Part shown: piece by piece, positions 5,992 through 15,162 of the stretch
How positions within the stretch are numbered: the first letter of the stretch is position 1
Layout: the number at the start of each line of letters is the position of its first letter
Assembly (NCBI GenBank): GCA_963702925.1
Contig: OY969771.1
Span: 1,550,001 to 1,614,000 of the forward strand
Source: CAIKMD01 sp963702925
GTDB lineage: Bacteria; Pseudomonadota; Alphaproteobacteria; ATCC43930; CGMCC-115725
Direction: 5' to 3'
Length of the DNA stretch: 64,000 nt
Translations under genes and position numbers: made by a program
Notes under the pieces: generated by a model
Database searches by the model: none
What the model was told of the DNA's origin: nothing
What the model saw: the letters and a program-made list of their open reading frames with translations, nothing else

Positions 5992-7863
5992 ATGCGCGTA
6001 TTCCGGTTCTTCGAAAGCCTGCTCCAGCCGACCGCGCTTCCGCCCGAAGCGCCGCCGCCCGCCGGGCTCATGGCGTTCTACTGGCACTATGTCCGGCAAG
6101 TGCGTGGCCTGATCCTGGTTCTGTTCGCGGCCGGCTTCACCGTGGCGCTGCTCGATACCACGATCCCGATCTTCATCGGCCGGCTGGTCACGATCGTGTC
6201 AACTCACGCGCCCGGCACGCTTCTGGCCGAGGCCGGACCGCAATTGCTGGGCATGGCGCTGGTGCTTCTGATCGTGCGCCCGGTCGCGATCTTCACGCAA
6301 AACATGATCACCAACCAGACCATTGCATCGGGTCTCACCAATCTCATTCGCTGGCAAAACCACTGGCATGTGGTGCGTCAGAGCTGGACTTTCTTCCAGA
6401 ACGATTTCGCCGGGCGCATTGCCAACCGCGTCATGCAAACCGGCCCGTCTTTGCGGGAAAGCGTGGTCGCGACGACCAATGCGGTTTGGTACATCCTGGT
6501 TTACGGCACCAGCGCGCTCGTGCTGATGGCGTCGAGCGATCTGCGTCTGGCGCTGCCCGTAACGTTATGGTTCGCCGCCTATGCCGTTCTGTTGCGGATC
6601 TTCGTTCCGCGGCTGCGCGAGCGTTCGCGCCATATGTCGGAGGTGCGCTCGACCCTGACCGGGCGGGTGGTCGACAGCTATACCAACATCCTGACGGTGA
6701 AGCTTTTCGCCCGGCCGCGCGACGAAGACAATTTCGTGCGCGCTTCGGTCGACGACCACACCGACGCCTTCCGGCGCCAGCTTCGGCTCATCACCCTGTT
6801 CGGCATTTCGCTTACCGTGTTGAACGCCATGCTGCTCGTGGGCACCGGCGCGATGGCGGTCTGGCTCTGGACCAACGGGCGGATCGAAGTCGGCATCATC
6901 GCCATGGCGCTGCCTTTGACGTGGCAGATATCCAACATCTCCGGCTGGGTCGCACAGAACGTGACCGCGATTTTCGAGAATGTCGGCGTGGTGCAGGACG
7001 GCATGCGTTCGATCGCCGTGCCGCGCCAGATGCCGGACCGGCCCGATGCCGCGACCTTGCACGTCACGCGCGGTGAGGTGCGGTTCGAGAATGTGCGCTT
7101 CGGCTATGGCACGACGCGCGGCGTTCTGCATGCCATCGACTTCGCCATCGCGCGCGGCGAGCGGGTCGGACTGGTCGGGCCGTCGGGCGCGGGAAAATCG
7201 ACTCTGGTCAATCTTCTGCTGCGCTTTTACGAGGTCGAGGCCGGGCGCATCCTGATCGACGGCCAGGACATCGCCAAAGTCACCCAGGAAAGCTTGCGCG
7301 CCAACATCGCCATGGTGACGCAGGACACGTCGCTGCTGCATCGCTCGATCCGCGACAATATCCGCTACGGTCGCCCGCAAGCGAGCGAAGCGGAAGTGAT
7401 CGACGCCGCTGCGCGCGCCCATGCGCTCGAGTTCATCGCCGGGCTCGAAGACTGGCAAGGCCGGCGCGGATTCGACGCCCATGTCGGCGAGCGCGGGGTC
7501 AAGCTTTCGGGCGGTCAGCGCCAACGCATCGCGATTGCCCGGGTTATCCTGAAGAACGCGCCCATCCTCGTGCTCGACGAAGCAACCTCGGCGCTCGATT
7601 CCGAAGTCGAGGCGGCGATTCAGGAACAGCTCGACGATTTGATGAAAGGGCGCACGGTCATTGCCATCGCGCATCGGCTTTCGACCATCGCACGCATGGA
7701 CCGGCTGATCGTGCTGGATCGCGGGCGCGTCGTGGAAACCGGCGCCCATGCCGAGCTGCTGGCGCGCGGCGGTGCCTATGCGCGGCTGTGGAAGCGGCAA
7801 TCGGGCGGGTTCCTCGACGAAACCACGCTGAACGACCTCGACACGGTTCCGGCCGGCGATTAA
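5992..7863 (+). CDS. ABC exporter, fused permease and ATPase
   Basis: A 623-residue half-transporter. An N-terminal six-helix type-IV exporter domain (about residues 20-310) is followed by an ABC ATPase domain with Walker A GPSGAGKS (about 398-405), signature LSGGQ (about 505) and Walker B ILVLDEATS (about 522-530), plus the switch His in AIAHRLS. It should work as a homodimer in the inner membrane exporting a lipid, drug or peptide; the substrate cannot be read from sequence. The ATG at 5992 (MRVFRFFES) is preferred over a 30-residue longer frame. Many close relatives are annotated as MsbA-like or multidrug exporters. Confidence 0.9.
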   Translation: MRVFRFFESLLQPTALPPEAPPPAGLMAFYWHYVRQVRGLILVLFAAGFTVALLDTTIPIFIGRLVTIVSTHAPGTLLAEAGPQLLGMALVLLIVRPVAIFTQNMITNQTIASGLTNLIRWQNHWHVVRQSWTFFQNDFAGRIANRVMQTGPSLRESVVATTNAVWYILVYGTSALVLMASSDLRLALPVTLWFAAYAVLLRIFVPRLRERSRHMSEVRSTLTGRVVDSYTNILTVKLFARPRDEDNFVRASVDDHTDAFRRQLRLITLFGISLTVLNAMLLVGTGAMAVWLWTNGRIEVGIIAMALPLTWQISNISGWVAQNVTAIFENVGVVQDGMRSIAVPRQMPDRPDAATLHVTRGEVRFENVRFGYGTTRGVLHAIDFAIARGERVGLVGPSGAGKSTLVNLLLRFYEVEAGRILIDGQDIAKVTQESLRANIAMVTQDTSLLHRSIRDNIRYGRPQASEAEVIDAAARAHALEFIAGLEDWQGRRGFDAHVGERGVKLSGGQRQRIAIARVILKNAPILVLDEATSALDSEVEAAIQEQLDDLMKGRTVIAIAHRLSTIARMDRLIVLDRGRVVETGAHAELLARGGAYARLWKRQSGGFLDETTLNDLDTVPAGD

Positions 7864-7982
7864 GGCCGGGCGCGCGTCGTCGAATTCGACAGCAAGCGGC
7901 GGGAAGCCACGCGGCGGGCCATACCGCAGTATCGGAACCGGCTGGCCAACCGGCACGCCCTAACCGATGAAGGAGCGCTATC

Positions 7983-9068
7983 ATGGCGTTCATGACGATG
8001 ACCAAGACCGAGAACCGGCCGGCTTTTGCCGATGACCGGGAACGCTGGGAAGCGGTGCGGCGCCGCGACCGCGCCGCCGACGGCGCGTTCTATTATTCCG
8101 TCCGCACCACCGGCGTTTATTGCCGGCCGTCCTGCGCGGCGCGCTTGCCGCTGCGCGAGAATGTCCGCTTCCATGCGAGCCGCGACGAAGCCGAGCGCGC
8201 GGGCTTCCGCCCGTGCAAACGTTGCCGGCCCGAGGCACAAGGGCTCGCCGCGCAGCACGCCGCCGCGGTCGCGAAGGCTTGCCGCGCGATCGACGCGGCC
8301 GAGGAGCTGCCCGATCTCGACGCGCTTGCCGAAGCCGCGGGCATGAGCCGATTTCACTTCCATCGCGTGTTCAAATCCGTCACCGGCATGACGCCCAAGG
8401 CCTATGCCGCGGCGCGGCGTGCTCAGCGTTTGCGCGACGCGCTGCCGCGCAGCAACACCGTGACCGAAGCCATCTATGGCGCCGGTTTCAATTCGAGCGG
8501 CCGGTTCTACGCCGCGTCCGATGCGATGCTCGGCATGAAGCCCGCCGATTACCGCGCCGGCGGAAGAGACACGGCGATCCGCTTTGCCCTCGGGCAATGC
8601 TCGCTCGGAGCGATCCTGGTCGCGGCGACGGATCGCGGTCTGTGCGCGATCGCGCTGGGCGACGATCCCGCCATCTTGCTGCGCGAGCTGCAGGACCGGT
8701 TTCCCCGGGCCGAGCTTATCGGCGGCGATAAAGAGTTCGAGCTTCTGGTCGCGCTGGTCGTCGGCTTCGTCGAAAAGCCGGCGCTCGGCCTCGATCTGCC
8801 GCTCGACCTGCGCGGCACGGCGTTTCAGCAACGTGTGTGGAAAGCGCTGCGCGCGATCCCGCCCGGCAAGACCGCGAGCTATAGCGAGATCGCCGCGCGT
8901 ATCGGCGCGCCGCGCGCGGTGCGCGCCGTGGCCGGTGCCTGCGCCGCCAACATGCTCGCCGTCGTGATCCCGTGCCATCGGGTGGTGCGCCAGGATGGCA
9001 CGATCTCGGGCTATCGCTGGGGGATCGAGCGCAAGCGCGAATTGCTGGCGCGCGAGGCGGGTTCATGA
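7983..9068 (+). CDS. ada: bifunctional DNA alkylation regulator/methyltransferase Ada
   Basis: A 361-residue protein with complete Ada architecture. The N-terminal Zn domain has Cys47, Cys51, Cys78 and Cys81 (equivalent to E. coli C38, C42, C69, C72). An AraC-type helix-turn-helix region follows (about 100-190), then an O6-alkylguanine methyltransferase domain with the acceptor Cys331 in PCHRV. It repairs O6-methylguanine and methylphosphotriesters and, once methylated, activates its own regulon. AAGGAG precedes the ATG. It overlaps the next gene by ATGA, so the following 2OG oxygenase and alkB are probably Ada-controlled. No obvious Ada box was found. Confidence 0.95.
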   Translation: MAFMTMTKTENRPAFADDRERWEAVRRRDRAADGAFYYSVRTTGVYCRPSCAARLPLRENVRFHASRDEAERAGFRPCKRCRPEAQGLAAQHAAAVAKACRAIDAAEELPDLDALAEAAGMSRFHFHRVFKSVTGMTPKAYAAARRAQRLRDALPRSNTVTEAIYGAGFNSSGRFYAASDAMLGMKPADYRAGGRDTAIRFALGQCSLGAILVAATDRGLCAIALGDDPAILLRELQDRFPRAELIGGDKEFELLVALVVGFVEKPALGLDLPLDLRGTAFQQRVWKALRAIPPGKTASYSEIAARIGAPRAVRAVAGACAANMLAVVIPCHRVVRQDGTISGYRWGIERKRELLAREAGS

Positions 9069-9808
9069 CAACGACCATGAAACCGCGCGCGGTTTCGGCA
9101 CCGAGCCTCGCCGACCGCATCGCCGGGCTGGATTGGGTGGCGCTTGAAGCGAGCCTCGATGCGAACGGTTATGCCGTGCTGCAATCCTTGCTCGAACCGG
9201 CGGAATGCGCGGCGCTAACGGCGATGTATGAAACGCCCGATCTCTTCCGCAAGCGCGTGGTGATGGAACGGCACGCTTACGGGCGCGGCGAGTATCAATA
9301 CTTCGCCGATCCCCTGCCCGCGCTTGTCGCCGAATTGCGCAGCGCGCTTTATCCGCCCTTGGCCGAGCTGGCCAATCGCTGGAGCGCTTCGTTGGGCAGC
9401 GAGACGCGCTATCCGAAGGAACATACGGCATTTCTCGCGCGCTGCCATCGCGCGGGGCAAACCCGTCCGACGCCGCTGCTGCTGCGCTATGGCGAAGGCG
9501 ATTACAACCGGCTGCACCAGGATCTCTACGGCGAGCATGTGTTTCCTTTGCAGGCGACCTTTCTCCTGTCGGCGCCCGAGCAGGATTTCACCGGCGGCGA
9601 ATTCGTGCTGGTCGAGCAGCGGGCGCGCATGCAATCGCGCGCGGAGGTCGTGCCGCTCGCGCGCGGCGACGGCATCGTCTTTGCCGTCAACCACCGGCCC
9701 GAGCGCGGCGCGCGCGGCTTTCATCGTGTCACCTTGCGCCACGGCGTCAGCCGTTTACGCTCGGGCGCGCGCATGACGCTCGGCATTATTTTCCACGACG
9801 CAAAATGA
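9065..9808 (+). CDS. 2OG-Fe(II) oxygenase, probable nucleic-acid repair (COG3826-like)
   Basis: A 247-residue double-stranded beta-helix dioxygenase. The iron triad is visible as His151-x-Asp153 (RLHQDLYGE) and His220 (GFHRVTL), with a 2OG-binding Arg nearby. It is not AlkB; it resembles the COG3826 / 'Oxygenase-NA' type, which has been proposed to act on damaged DNA but is little characterised. It starts by ATGA overlap with ada and ends by ATGA overlap with alkB, so all three are translated together. A direct role in alkylation repair is inferred from this position. Confidence 0.85.
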   Translation: MTTTMKPRAVSAPSLADRIAGLDWVALEASLDANGYAVLQSLLEPAECAALTAMYETPDLFRKRVVMERHAYGRGEYQYFADPLPALVAELRSALYPPLAELANRWSASLGSETRYPKEHTAFLARCHRAGQTRPTPLLLRYGEGDYNRLHQDLYGEHVFPLQATFLLSAPEQDFTGGEFVLVEQRARMQSRAEVVPLARGDGIVFAVNHRPERGARGFHRVTLRHGVSRLRSGARMTLGIIFHDAK

Positions 9809-10464
9809 GTGCGCGACGCGGCGACGCGATCACGGATCTGCTGAGCGAGGCCGGCGCCGAACGCTTGGTTGAAGGCGCCTCCATCCTGCGCGGTTTCGCC
9901 GCCGCCGAAGCCGAAGCGATCTGGCAGGCGGTCATCCAGATCGCGGCGCAAGCGCCGTTCCGAAACATGATCACGCCGGGTGGGTTTCGCATGTCGGTCG
10001 CGATGACCAATTGCGGCAGGGCCGGCTGGATCACGGATCGAAGCGGCTATCGTTACACCACGAAGGATCCGGTGTCGGAGCGCCCATGGCCTTCACTGCC
10101 GCCGCTTTTTGCGGAACTTGCGCAGCGCGCGGCGCTGGCGGCCGGCTTCGCGCGTTTCGCGCCCGATGCGTGCCTGATCAACCGCTACGAGCCCGGGGCG
10201 CGGATGAGCCTGCATCAGGACAAGAACGAGCGCGATTTCGCGCAGCCCATCGTGTCGGTGTCGCTGGGCTTGCCCGCGACCTTCCTCTTCGGCGGCTTGC
10301 AGCGCAAGGATCGGCCTCGCCGAGTCCGGCTTGCCAGCGGCGACGTCGTCGTTTGGGGCGGCGCCGCGCGCATGGCGTTCCACGGCATCGATCCGCTCGC
10401 CGATGGCGAGGACCCGCTCACCGGGCGCTGCCGTATCAATCTCACCTTGCGCCGAGCGCTCTGA
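9805..10464 (+). CDS. alkB: alpha-ketoglutarate-dependent dioxygenase AlkB
   Basis: The 219-residue protein has the AlkB signature: His137-x-Asp139 (LHQDKNE), His193 (AFHGIDPL) and the 2OG-binding Arg pair in 'GRCRINLTLRR' near the C-terminus. It oxidatively removes 1-methyladenine and 3-methylcytosine from DNA and RNA. It is the third gene of the ada-2OG-alkB operon. Its stop is 20 bases before the first copy of the 113-bp hairpin repeat, which may end or stabilise the transcript. Confidence 0.95.
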   Translation: MSARRGDAITDLLSEAGAERLVEGASILRGFAAAEAEAIWQAVIQIAAQAPFRNMITPGGFRMSVAMTNCGRAGWITDRSGYRYTTKDPVSERPWPSLPPLFAELAQRAALAAGFARFAPDACLINRYEPGARMSLHQDKNERDFAQPIVSVSLGLPATFLFGGLQRKDRPRRVRLASGDVVVWGGAARMAFHGIDPLADGEDPLTGRCRINLTLRRAL

Positions 10465-10484
10465 GTCGGGGCGGCGCGGCTGCT

Positions 10485-10597
10485 AGAGCCTGATCGTCTC
10501 AAGCCCCATCGGCTTGAGACGTGAATCAGGCTCTACATCATTGAATGAGAGCAAAATTCACGGGTCAGCATGATTCATGCCGACCCGATCTTGCTCT
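10485..10597 (+). repeat. 113-bp double-hairpin intergenic repeat, copy 1
   Basis: Two 50-nt imperfect hairpins, A (10485-10534, arms AGAGCCTGAT / ATCAGGCTCT with inner GTCTCAAGCC / GGCTTGAGAC) and B (10548-10597, arms AGAGCAA / TTGCTCT with inner CGGGTC / GACCCG), are joined by a 13-base spacer. The reverse complement matches 35481-35593 at 110 of 113 positions. The whole element is bounded by AGAGC...GCTCT. It sits between the convergent genes alkB and the GST pseudogene. It looks like a REP/MITE-type non-autonomous element with no coding capacity. Confidence 0.9.
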
Positions 10598-11347
10598 AGC
10601 GCTGCACCGGATCGCTTTTATCGGGATTGGCGACCGCGAAGGCTTCCTTGAAGGCGCGCCGCTCCTGGATGCGCTGCCACCAATCGGCGATGCGCGGCCG
10701 GCGCGCGGCGCTCAGCATTTCGGGCCGCTTCAGCACTTCGATGCGGTTGATGTAGGGCGCCATGGCGACATCGGCGAGGGAATATTCCTTCCCCACCAGC
10801 CACGGGCCAGGTGCAAGCGAAGCTTCCATCTGGTCGAGGAGAAAATCCAAAGCTGATAGGCCGCGTTCTCTTCTTCGGCCGACACGCCATGGGCCTGGCG
10901 GTGAAGGAAACGCGCCGCGATGATCGGATTGGGACATTTCGCCGCGATCTTCACCAGCTCGTCTTGCGTATAGGGCTTCTTCGCGAGCCGCGCCGCATGG
11001 CGCGGGTTGTGCGAAGCGGTGTTGACATGGACATGCGCAATCTCCTCGGAATTGAAGATCCAGATGCGCATTTGCGCCGTCGCGAAGGCATCTTTGGGGC
11101 GCAACCGCGGCTCGGGAAAGCAATCCTCGAGATATTCGATGATCACATTCGATTCGATGATGATGCGCCCGTCATGATCGAGCGCGGGAACGACGCCTTT
11201 GGGGTTGAGCGCCACATAAGGCGCCTCCCAATGCTCGAACTCGAACAGATTGACGTGGCGGTTCTCGTAAGCGAGGCCCTTCTCGGCCAGGCACAGCCTG
11301 ACCTTCTGCGAACAGACCGAACTCCAGTAATTGTGTAGAACGAGCAT
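10596..11347 (-). pseudogene. glutathione S-transferase, frameshifted
   Basis: The N-terminal thioredoxin-like domain (MLVLHNYWSSVCSQKVRL...) reads in one frame from an ATG at 11347, which has GGAGG upstream. The C-terminal helical domain (ALDFLLDQMEASLAPGPWL to ...DPVQR) continues in another frame. The break is at about 10853. Inserting one base (restoring CAG-GCT in place of CAGCT) joins 'ENAAYQ' directly to 'ALDFLLDQ', so a single-base deletion is the simplest explanation. The TAG stop is formed at the edge of the 113-bp repeat. This is either a recent pseudogene or a sequencing error. Confidence 0.85.
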
Positions 11348-11488
11348 GCTTCCTCCCGCCAACCCGATTGCTTGGTTTTCATCTCTAGCAAAAGGATGCC
11401 GCGGCCGCACGCGATTGACCCGCGGGACACACCGCTTTAACGTTCGCGAAACCGCCGCTTAAGACGCGCACAAGAAGGAGAGGCAACG

Positions 11489-12139
11489 ATGATGACGCAA
11501 GTCAAGAAGCTGAACCAGCCGGCCAAATATTGGGACCGCCTTTTCGCGCCCAGCTCCTGCCTCGCCATGATCACCACGGTCGACGCGCAAGGCCGCGCCA
11601 ATGCGGCGTCTTATGGCACTTGCACGCGGGTTCATCACGAGCCGGTCTATATCGCCTTCACCGCCAATGTTGGCGCCGACAATGCGAACAATGTCCTGGC
11701 GACCGGCGAATTCGTCGCGAACCTGCCGCGCTTCGAGCGCGAGAGCCTCGAGAAAGTGCGCATCGTCGGCCTGCCTTTCGCGCCTGGGATCAGCGAGATC
11801 GAGAAAGCCGGGCTGACCGCCCTGCCTTCGACCATCGTCAAGCCGCCGCGCATCGCCGAATGCCCGCGGCATTTCGAATGCAAGGTCGAATGGACCAAGG
11901 AATGGTCGCAGCGGCTGATGATCGTCGGCAAGGTCGTGGCCGCGTCGGTCGACGAAGACTGCGTCGACGCCGAAGGCTATGTGCGTTGGGAGAAGGTCAA
12001 ATCCGCGCATTATTGCGGCGCGCCTTATGGCGGACAGTTCGTCGCGGCTTACGAGACGATGAAAGTCGGCGTGCCCTATGAAGGCCCCGAGGTCGAAGCC
12101 TTTCTGGCGCGCGAGCGCGCGATGTTCAAAGAACACTGA
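11489..12139 (+). CDS. flavin reductase-like / FMN-binding split-barrel protein
   Basis: The 216-residue protein matches the flavin-reductase-like domain family: 'APSSCLAMITTVDAQGRAN' near the N-terminus and 'ECPRHFECKVEWT' in the middle. Members bind FMN and either reduce flavin for a partner oxygenase or act as oxidoreductases. AAGGAG precedes paired ATGs. It heads a co-directional five-gene cluster (to 15957) with a MetE-like protein, a hydrolase, a solute-binding protein and an alpha/beta hydrolase, suggesting degradation of an imported compound. No partner monooxygenase is present in the window. Confidence 0.8.
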   Translation: MMTQVKKLNQPAKYWDRLFAPSSCLAMITTVDAQGRANAASYGTCTRVHHEPVYIAFTANVGADNANNVLATGEFVANLPRFERESLEKVRIVGLPFAPGISEIEKAGLTALPSTIVKPPRIAECPRHFECKVEWTKEWSQRLMIVGKVVAASVDEDCVDAEGYVRWEKVKSAHYCGAPYGGQFVAAYETMKVGVPYEGPEVEAFLARERAMFKEH

Positions 12140-12165
12140 CCGATAAATACAAAGGGAGGAAGGCG

Positions 12166-13326
12166 ATGAAGCACAGCATCGACAAGATTCTCACCACCCA
12201 TGCCGGCAGCCTGCCGCGCCCCGCCGATTGGCTGGCGCTGATGCTGGAGCGCGAGAAAGGCGGCAAGCCCGACGCGGGGGCCTATGCGGCGCGCAACCGC
12301 CAGGCGGTCGGCGACATCGTCAAGAAGCAGCTCGATCTCGGCGTCGACGTGATCGACGATGGCGAGCAAGGCAAGCCAAGCTTCCTCACCTATATCAACG
12401 ACCGGCTTGCCGGCTTCGAGCGTACCGAGGAACGCCGCAGCCCGTGGGCGGGCTCGCGCGAGGTCAAGGCCTTCCCCGAATATTATGAGGCGATGGCGCG
12501 CGCTGGTGGCGGGCCGGGCAATGCGACCCGCATGGTCTGCACGGGGCCCATCAGCTACAAGGGCGAGGCGCAACTCAAGAACGATCTCGACAATTTCGCG
12601 GCCGCGCTCAAAAACGCCTCGCCCGCCGAAGCGTTCATTCCCGCGATCTCGCCCGCCAATGTCGAAGAGTGGCAGAAGAACGCCTATTACAAGAGCCAGG
12701 AAGAATACGTCTTCGCCATCGCCGACGCGATGAATGTCGAATACAAGGCGATCGTCGATGCCGGCTTTCTGCTGCAGATCGACGATCCGCGCTTTGCCAC
12801 CTATTACGCGATGAGCGAGGTGAGCCTCGCCGAATGCCGCAAATGGGCCGAAATCCGGGTCGAGGCGTTGAACCAGGCCTTGAAAGGCATTCCCGAGGAC
12901 CGCATCCGCTTTCACACTTGCTACAGCATCAATATGGGGCCGCGCGTCCACGACATGGAATTGAAGGACATGGTGGACATCATGTTGAAGATCCGCGCCG
13001 GCGCCTATTCCTTCGAGACCGCCAATCCGCGCCACGAGCATGAATGGCGCGTGTGGGAGACGGCGAACCTGCCCGACGGCAAGATCATCATCCCCGGCGT
13101 CATCTCGCACACGACGATGCTGGTTGAGCATCCGCGGCTGATCGCCGATTGGATCGTCCGCTTCGCCAAGATCGTCGGGCGCGAGAACGTGATCGCCGGC
13201 TCCGATTGCGGCTTTGCCACCTTCGCGACCTCGCACGAGATTCATCCCACGATCGTCTGGGCGAAGCTCGCCAGTTTGGTCGAAGGCGCGCGCATCGCGA
13301 CACGGGAGCTGTGGGGCCGGGCTTGA
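12166..13326 (+). CDS. cobalamin-independent methionine synthase-family protein (MetE C-terminal domain type)
   Basis: A 386-residue standalone protein of the UROD/MetE-like superfamily, starting 'HSIDKILTTHAGSLPRP'. The usual catalytic-site pieces are seen: 'THAGSLPRP', 'DVIDDGEQGK', 'FHTCYSIN' and 'GSDCGFATF'. It is half the length of true MetE and lacks its N-terminal domain. Relatives are found in catabolic operons and are thought to move methyl or thiol-linked groups or to act as lyases. GGGAGGAAGG precedes the ATG. It is translationally coupled to the next gene by a TTGA overlap. Confidence 0.8.
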   Translation: MKHSIDKILTTHAGSLPRPADWLALMLEREKGGKPDAGAYAARNRQAVGDIVKKQLDLGVDVIDDGEQGKPSFLTYINDRLAGFERTEERRSPWAGSREVKAFPEYYEAMARAGGGPGNATRMVCTGPISYKGEAQLKNDLDNFAAALKNASPAEAFIPAISPANVEEWQKNAYYKSQEEYVFAIADAMNVEYKAIVDAGFLLQIDDPRFATYYAMSEVSLAECRKWAEIRVEALNQALKGIPEDRIRFHTCYSINMGPRVHDMELKDMVDIMLKIRAGAYSFETANPRHEHEWRVWETANLPDGKIIIPGVISHTTMLVEHPRLIADWIVRFAKIVGRENVIAGSDCGFATFATSHEIHPTIVWAKLASLVEGARIATRELWGRA

Positions 13327-14054
13327 CCGTCGAGCTCATCCGCTACGAGGTCGGCCGCGAGGAATTCGCGAGCGAGCTCATCTATGACGAGCGCGTGGAT
13401 GCCAAGCGGCCGATTTTATTGGTCGCGCCGAACTGGTTCGGCGTGACGCCGGAATGGACCGAACGCGCGCGCGTGCTTGCCGGCCAGCGTTACGTCGCTT
13501 TCCTGGTCGACGTCTTCGGTGCCGGCAAGCGTCCGAAAAACCGCCCCGAGGCCGCCGCCATGGCCAATGCGCAACGCGCGCAGCCGGCGGAATGGCGCCG
13601 CCGCATGACGGCAGCGCTCGACCGCGCAACCGAGGAAGCCGGGCGCCGCGGCATCGGCGATGCAACGAAGCGCGCGGGGATCGGCTTTTGCTTCGGCGGC
13701 GGTTGCGTGTTCGAGCTGGCGCGTTCGGGTGCCGCAATCCAGGCGGCGGTGTCGGTCCATGGCGACCTGACCGGCCCGATGCCGGCCGCGCCGCATCAGA
13801 TCAAGGCGGCGATGCTGGCGATTCACGGCAGCGAGGATCCGATCGCGCCCAAGGCGCGGCGGGACGCTTTCGAGGCCGAGATGAAAGCCTGCGGCGCAAC
13901 CTGGCAGATGCTGGTCTTCGGCGGGCTCTATCATTCCTTCACCGATGTCGGGATCGACCTGCCGCCCGAAGCGCAATACGATGCGAACGCGGCGCGCCGG
14001 AGCTATGAAGCGGCGCATGCGTTCATCGCCGATGCTTTCGCCGGAACATTGTAA
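13323..14054 (+). CDS. dienelactone hydrolase family protein
   Basis: A 243-residue alpha/beta hydrolase with the dienelactone hydrolase triad: nucleophile Cys123 (GFCFGGG), Asp172 (GSEDPIAPK) and His204 (GLYHSFTD). The spacing matches the Pseudomonas enzyme closely. It probably hydrolyses a lactone or ester intermediate in the cluster's pathway. TTG at 13323 overlaps the preceding TGA and is the only start that keeps the N-terminal strand intact; the longer open frame lies inside the upstream gene. Confidence 0.85.
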   Translation: MTVELIRYEVGREEFASELIYDERVDAKRPILLVAPNWFGVTPEWTERARVLAGQRYVAFLVDVFGAGKRPKNRPEAAAMANAQRAQPAEWRRRMTAALDRATEEAGRRGIGDATKRAGIGFCFGGGCVFELARSGAAIQAAVSVHGDLTGPMPAAPHQIKAAMLAIHGSEDPIAPKARRDAFEAEMKACGATWQMLVFGGLYHSFTDVGIDLPPEAQYDANAARRSYEAAHAFIADAFAGTL

Positions 14055-14065
14055 CGGGGGATTTC

Positions 14066-15151
14066 ATGAAGTTCGGATGGGCGCTTGCGGCTGCCGTGAC
14101 GATCGTCTTTGCGGCGAGCGCGGCGTCGGCGCAAAGCCTTGCGGTGACGCCCGCCCTCGCCAAGGTGATCGAGGGTGCCAAGAAAGAAGGCAAGCTCGTG
14201 CTGCGCAACGCGCCCACGGTGATGGGCGGGCCGGACGGGGCGCGCATCGCGCAAGAAGGCATCAAGAAGATGTTCGGCGTCGACATTCCGGTCGAATGGA
14301 GTCCGGGCGCCGCCTTCGGTCCGCTGGCATCGCAGCTTTATCAGGAGATGCAGGCCGGCGTGCCCTCGAGCACCGACGTCTATTACGCGACGCCGGTGCA
14401 GATCGTGCCTTACATGGAAAAGGGCATGTTCCAGCCGGTCGATTGGGTCGCGCTCGAGCCGTCGCGCATCACGCCGGGCATCGTCGAGGCCGACAAGCAT
14501 GCGCTGCGCGTCGCGGTGGCCTTGCCCGCCATTCTCTATAATCCGAAGCTCGCGAGCTGGGTTTCAGAGATCAACACCACCGACGATCTGCTGAAGCCGC
14601 AATATAAGGGCAAGTTCGTGACCACGCCCTTCCTCGGCGGCTTCGACGTGCTGCTGGCCAACGAGGTTTGGGGCATCGACAAGACGCGCGCTTTCGTCGC
14701 CAAATTCGCGGATCAGATCGGCGGCTTGCTGTTTTGCGGCGGCCAGGATCGCATCGCCTCGGGCGAGTTCCAGGCGCTGGTCATCGATTGCGCCGGCACC
14801 TGGCAAAACACGCTCACCTATCGCGGCAAGGGCGTGCTCGATGCGCGCATCATTTCCGACCTGGCGCAACGTCGTTACGCCTATCTCACCATCATGAAGA
14901 ACGCGGCGCATCCCAATGCCGGCATCCTGTTCACGCTCTACATGACCTCGCATGACGGGCAAGAGCACGTGATGTGGGATTATTTCGGCCAGGACCTCGA
15001 CGATTTCGCGGATTCGCACATGCATCAAGCGGTCGCTTCGCTGCAAGCGAAAGGCATCAAGACCATCGACGTCACCATGGATTGGTGGCGCAGCCATCAG
15101 GACATCGAGAAAGCCAATATCGAGCTTGCCAAGCTGGTCGCGGGCCACTGA
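14066..15151 (+). CDS. ABC transporter substrate-binding protein (extracellular family 1)
   Basis: A 361-residue periplasmic binding protein. The Sec signal peptide is MKFGWALAAAVTIVFAASAASA, cleaved near residue 23 (AQS). The body resembles iron/thiamine-type family 1 binding proteins ('LVLRNAPTVMGG', 'LPAILYNPKLA', 'NAGILFTLYMTS'). GGGGGA precedes the ATG. No permease or ATPase is encoded in the cluster, so transport must use components elsewhere. Its place among hydrolases suggests that it captures the pathway's substrate. Confidence 0.85.
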   Translation: MKFGWALAAAVTIVFAASAASAQSLAVTPALAKVIEGAKKEGKLVLRNAPTVMGGPDGARIAQEGIKKMFGVDIPVEWSPGAAFGPLASQLYQEMQAGVPSSTDVYYATPVQIVPYMEKGMFQPVDWVALEPSRITPGIVEADKHALRVAVALPAILYNPKLASWVSEINTTDDLLKPQYKGKFVTTPFLGGFDVLLANEVWGIDKTRAFVAKFADQIGGLLFCGGQDRIASGEFQALVIDCAGTWQNTLTYRGKGVLDARIISDLAQRRYAYLTIMKNAAHPNAGILFTLYMTSHDGQEHVMWDYFGQDLDDFADSHMHQAVASLQAKGIKTIDVTMDWWRSHQDIEKANIELAKLVAGH

Positions 15152-15162
15152 CGGAGCGAATG

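Noticed and set aside
6565..7956. 463-codon antisense frame over the ABC exporter
   Set aside because: It is opposite a protein with intact Walker and signature motifs, and its His/Asp/Arg-rich product is typical of an antisense shadow.
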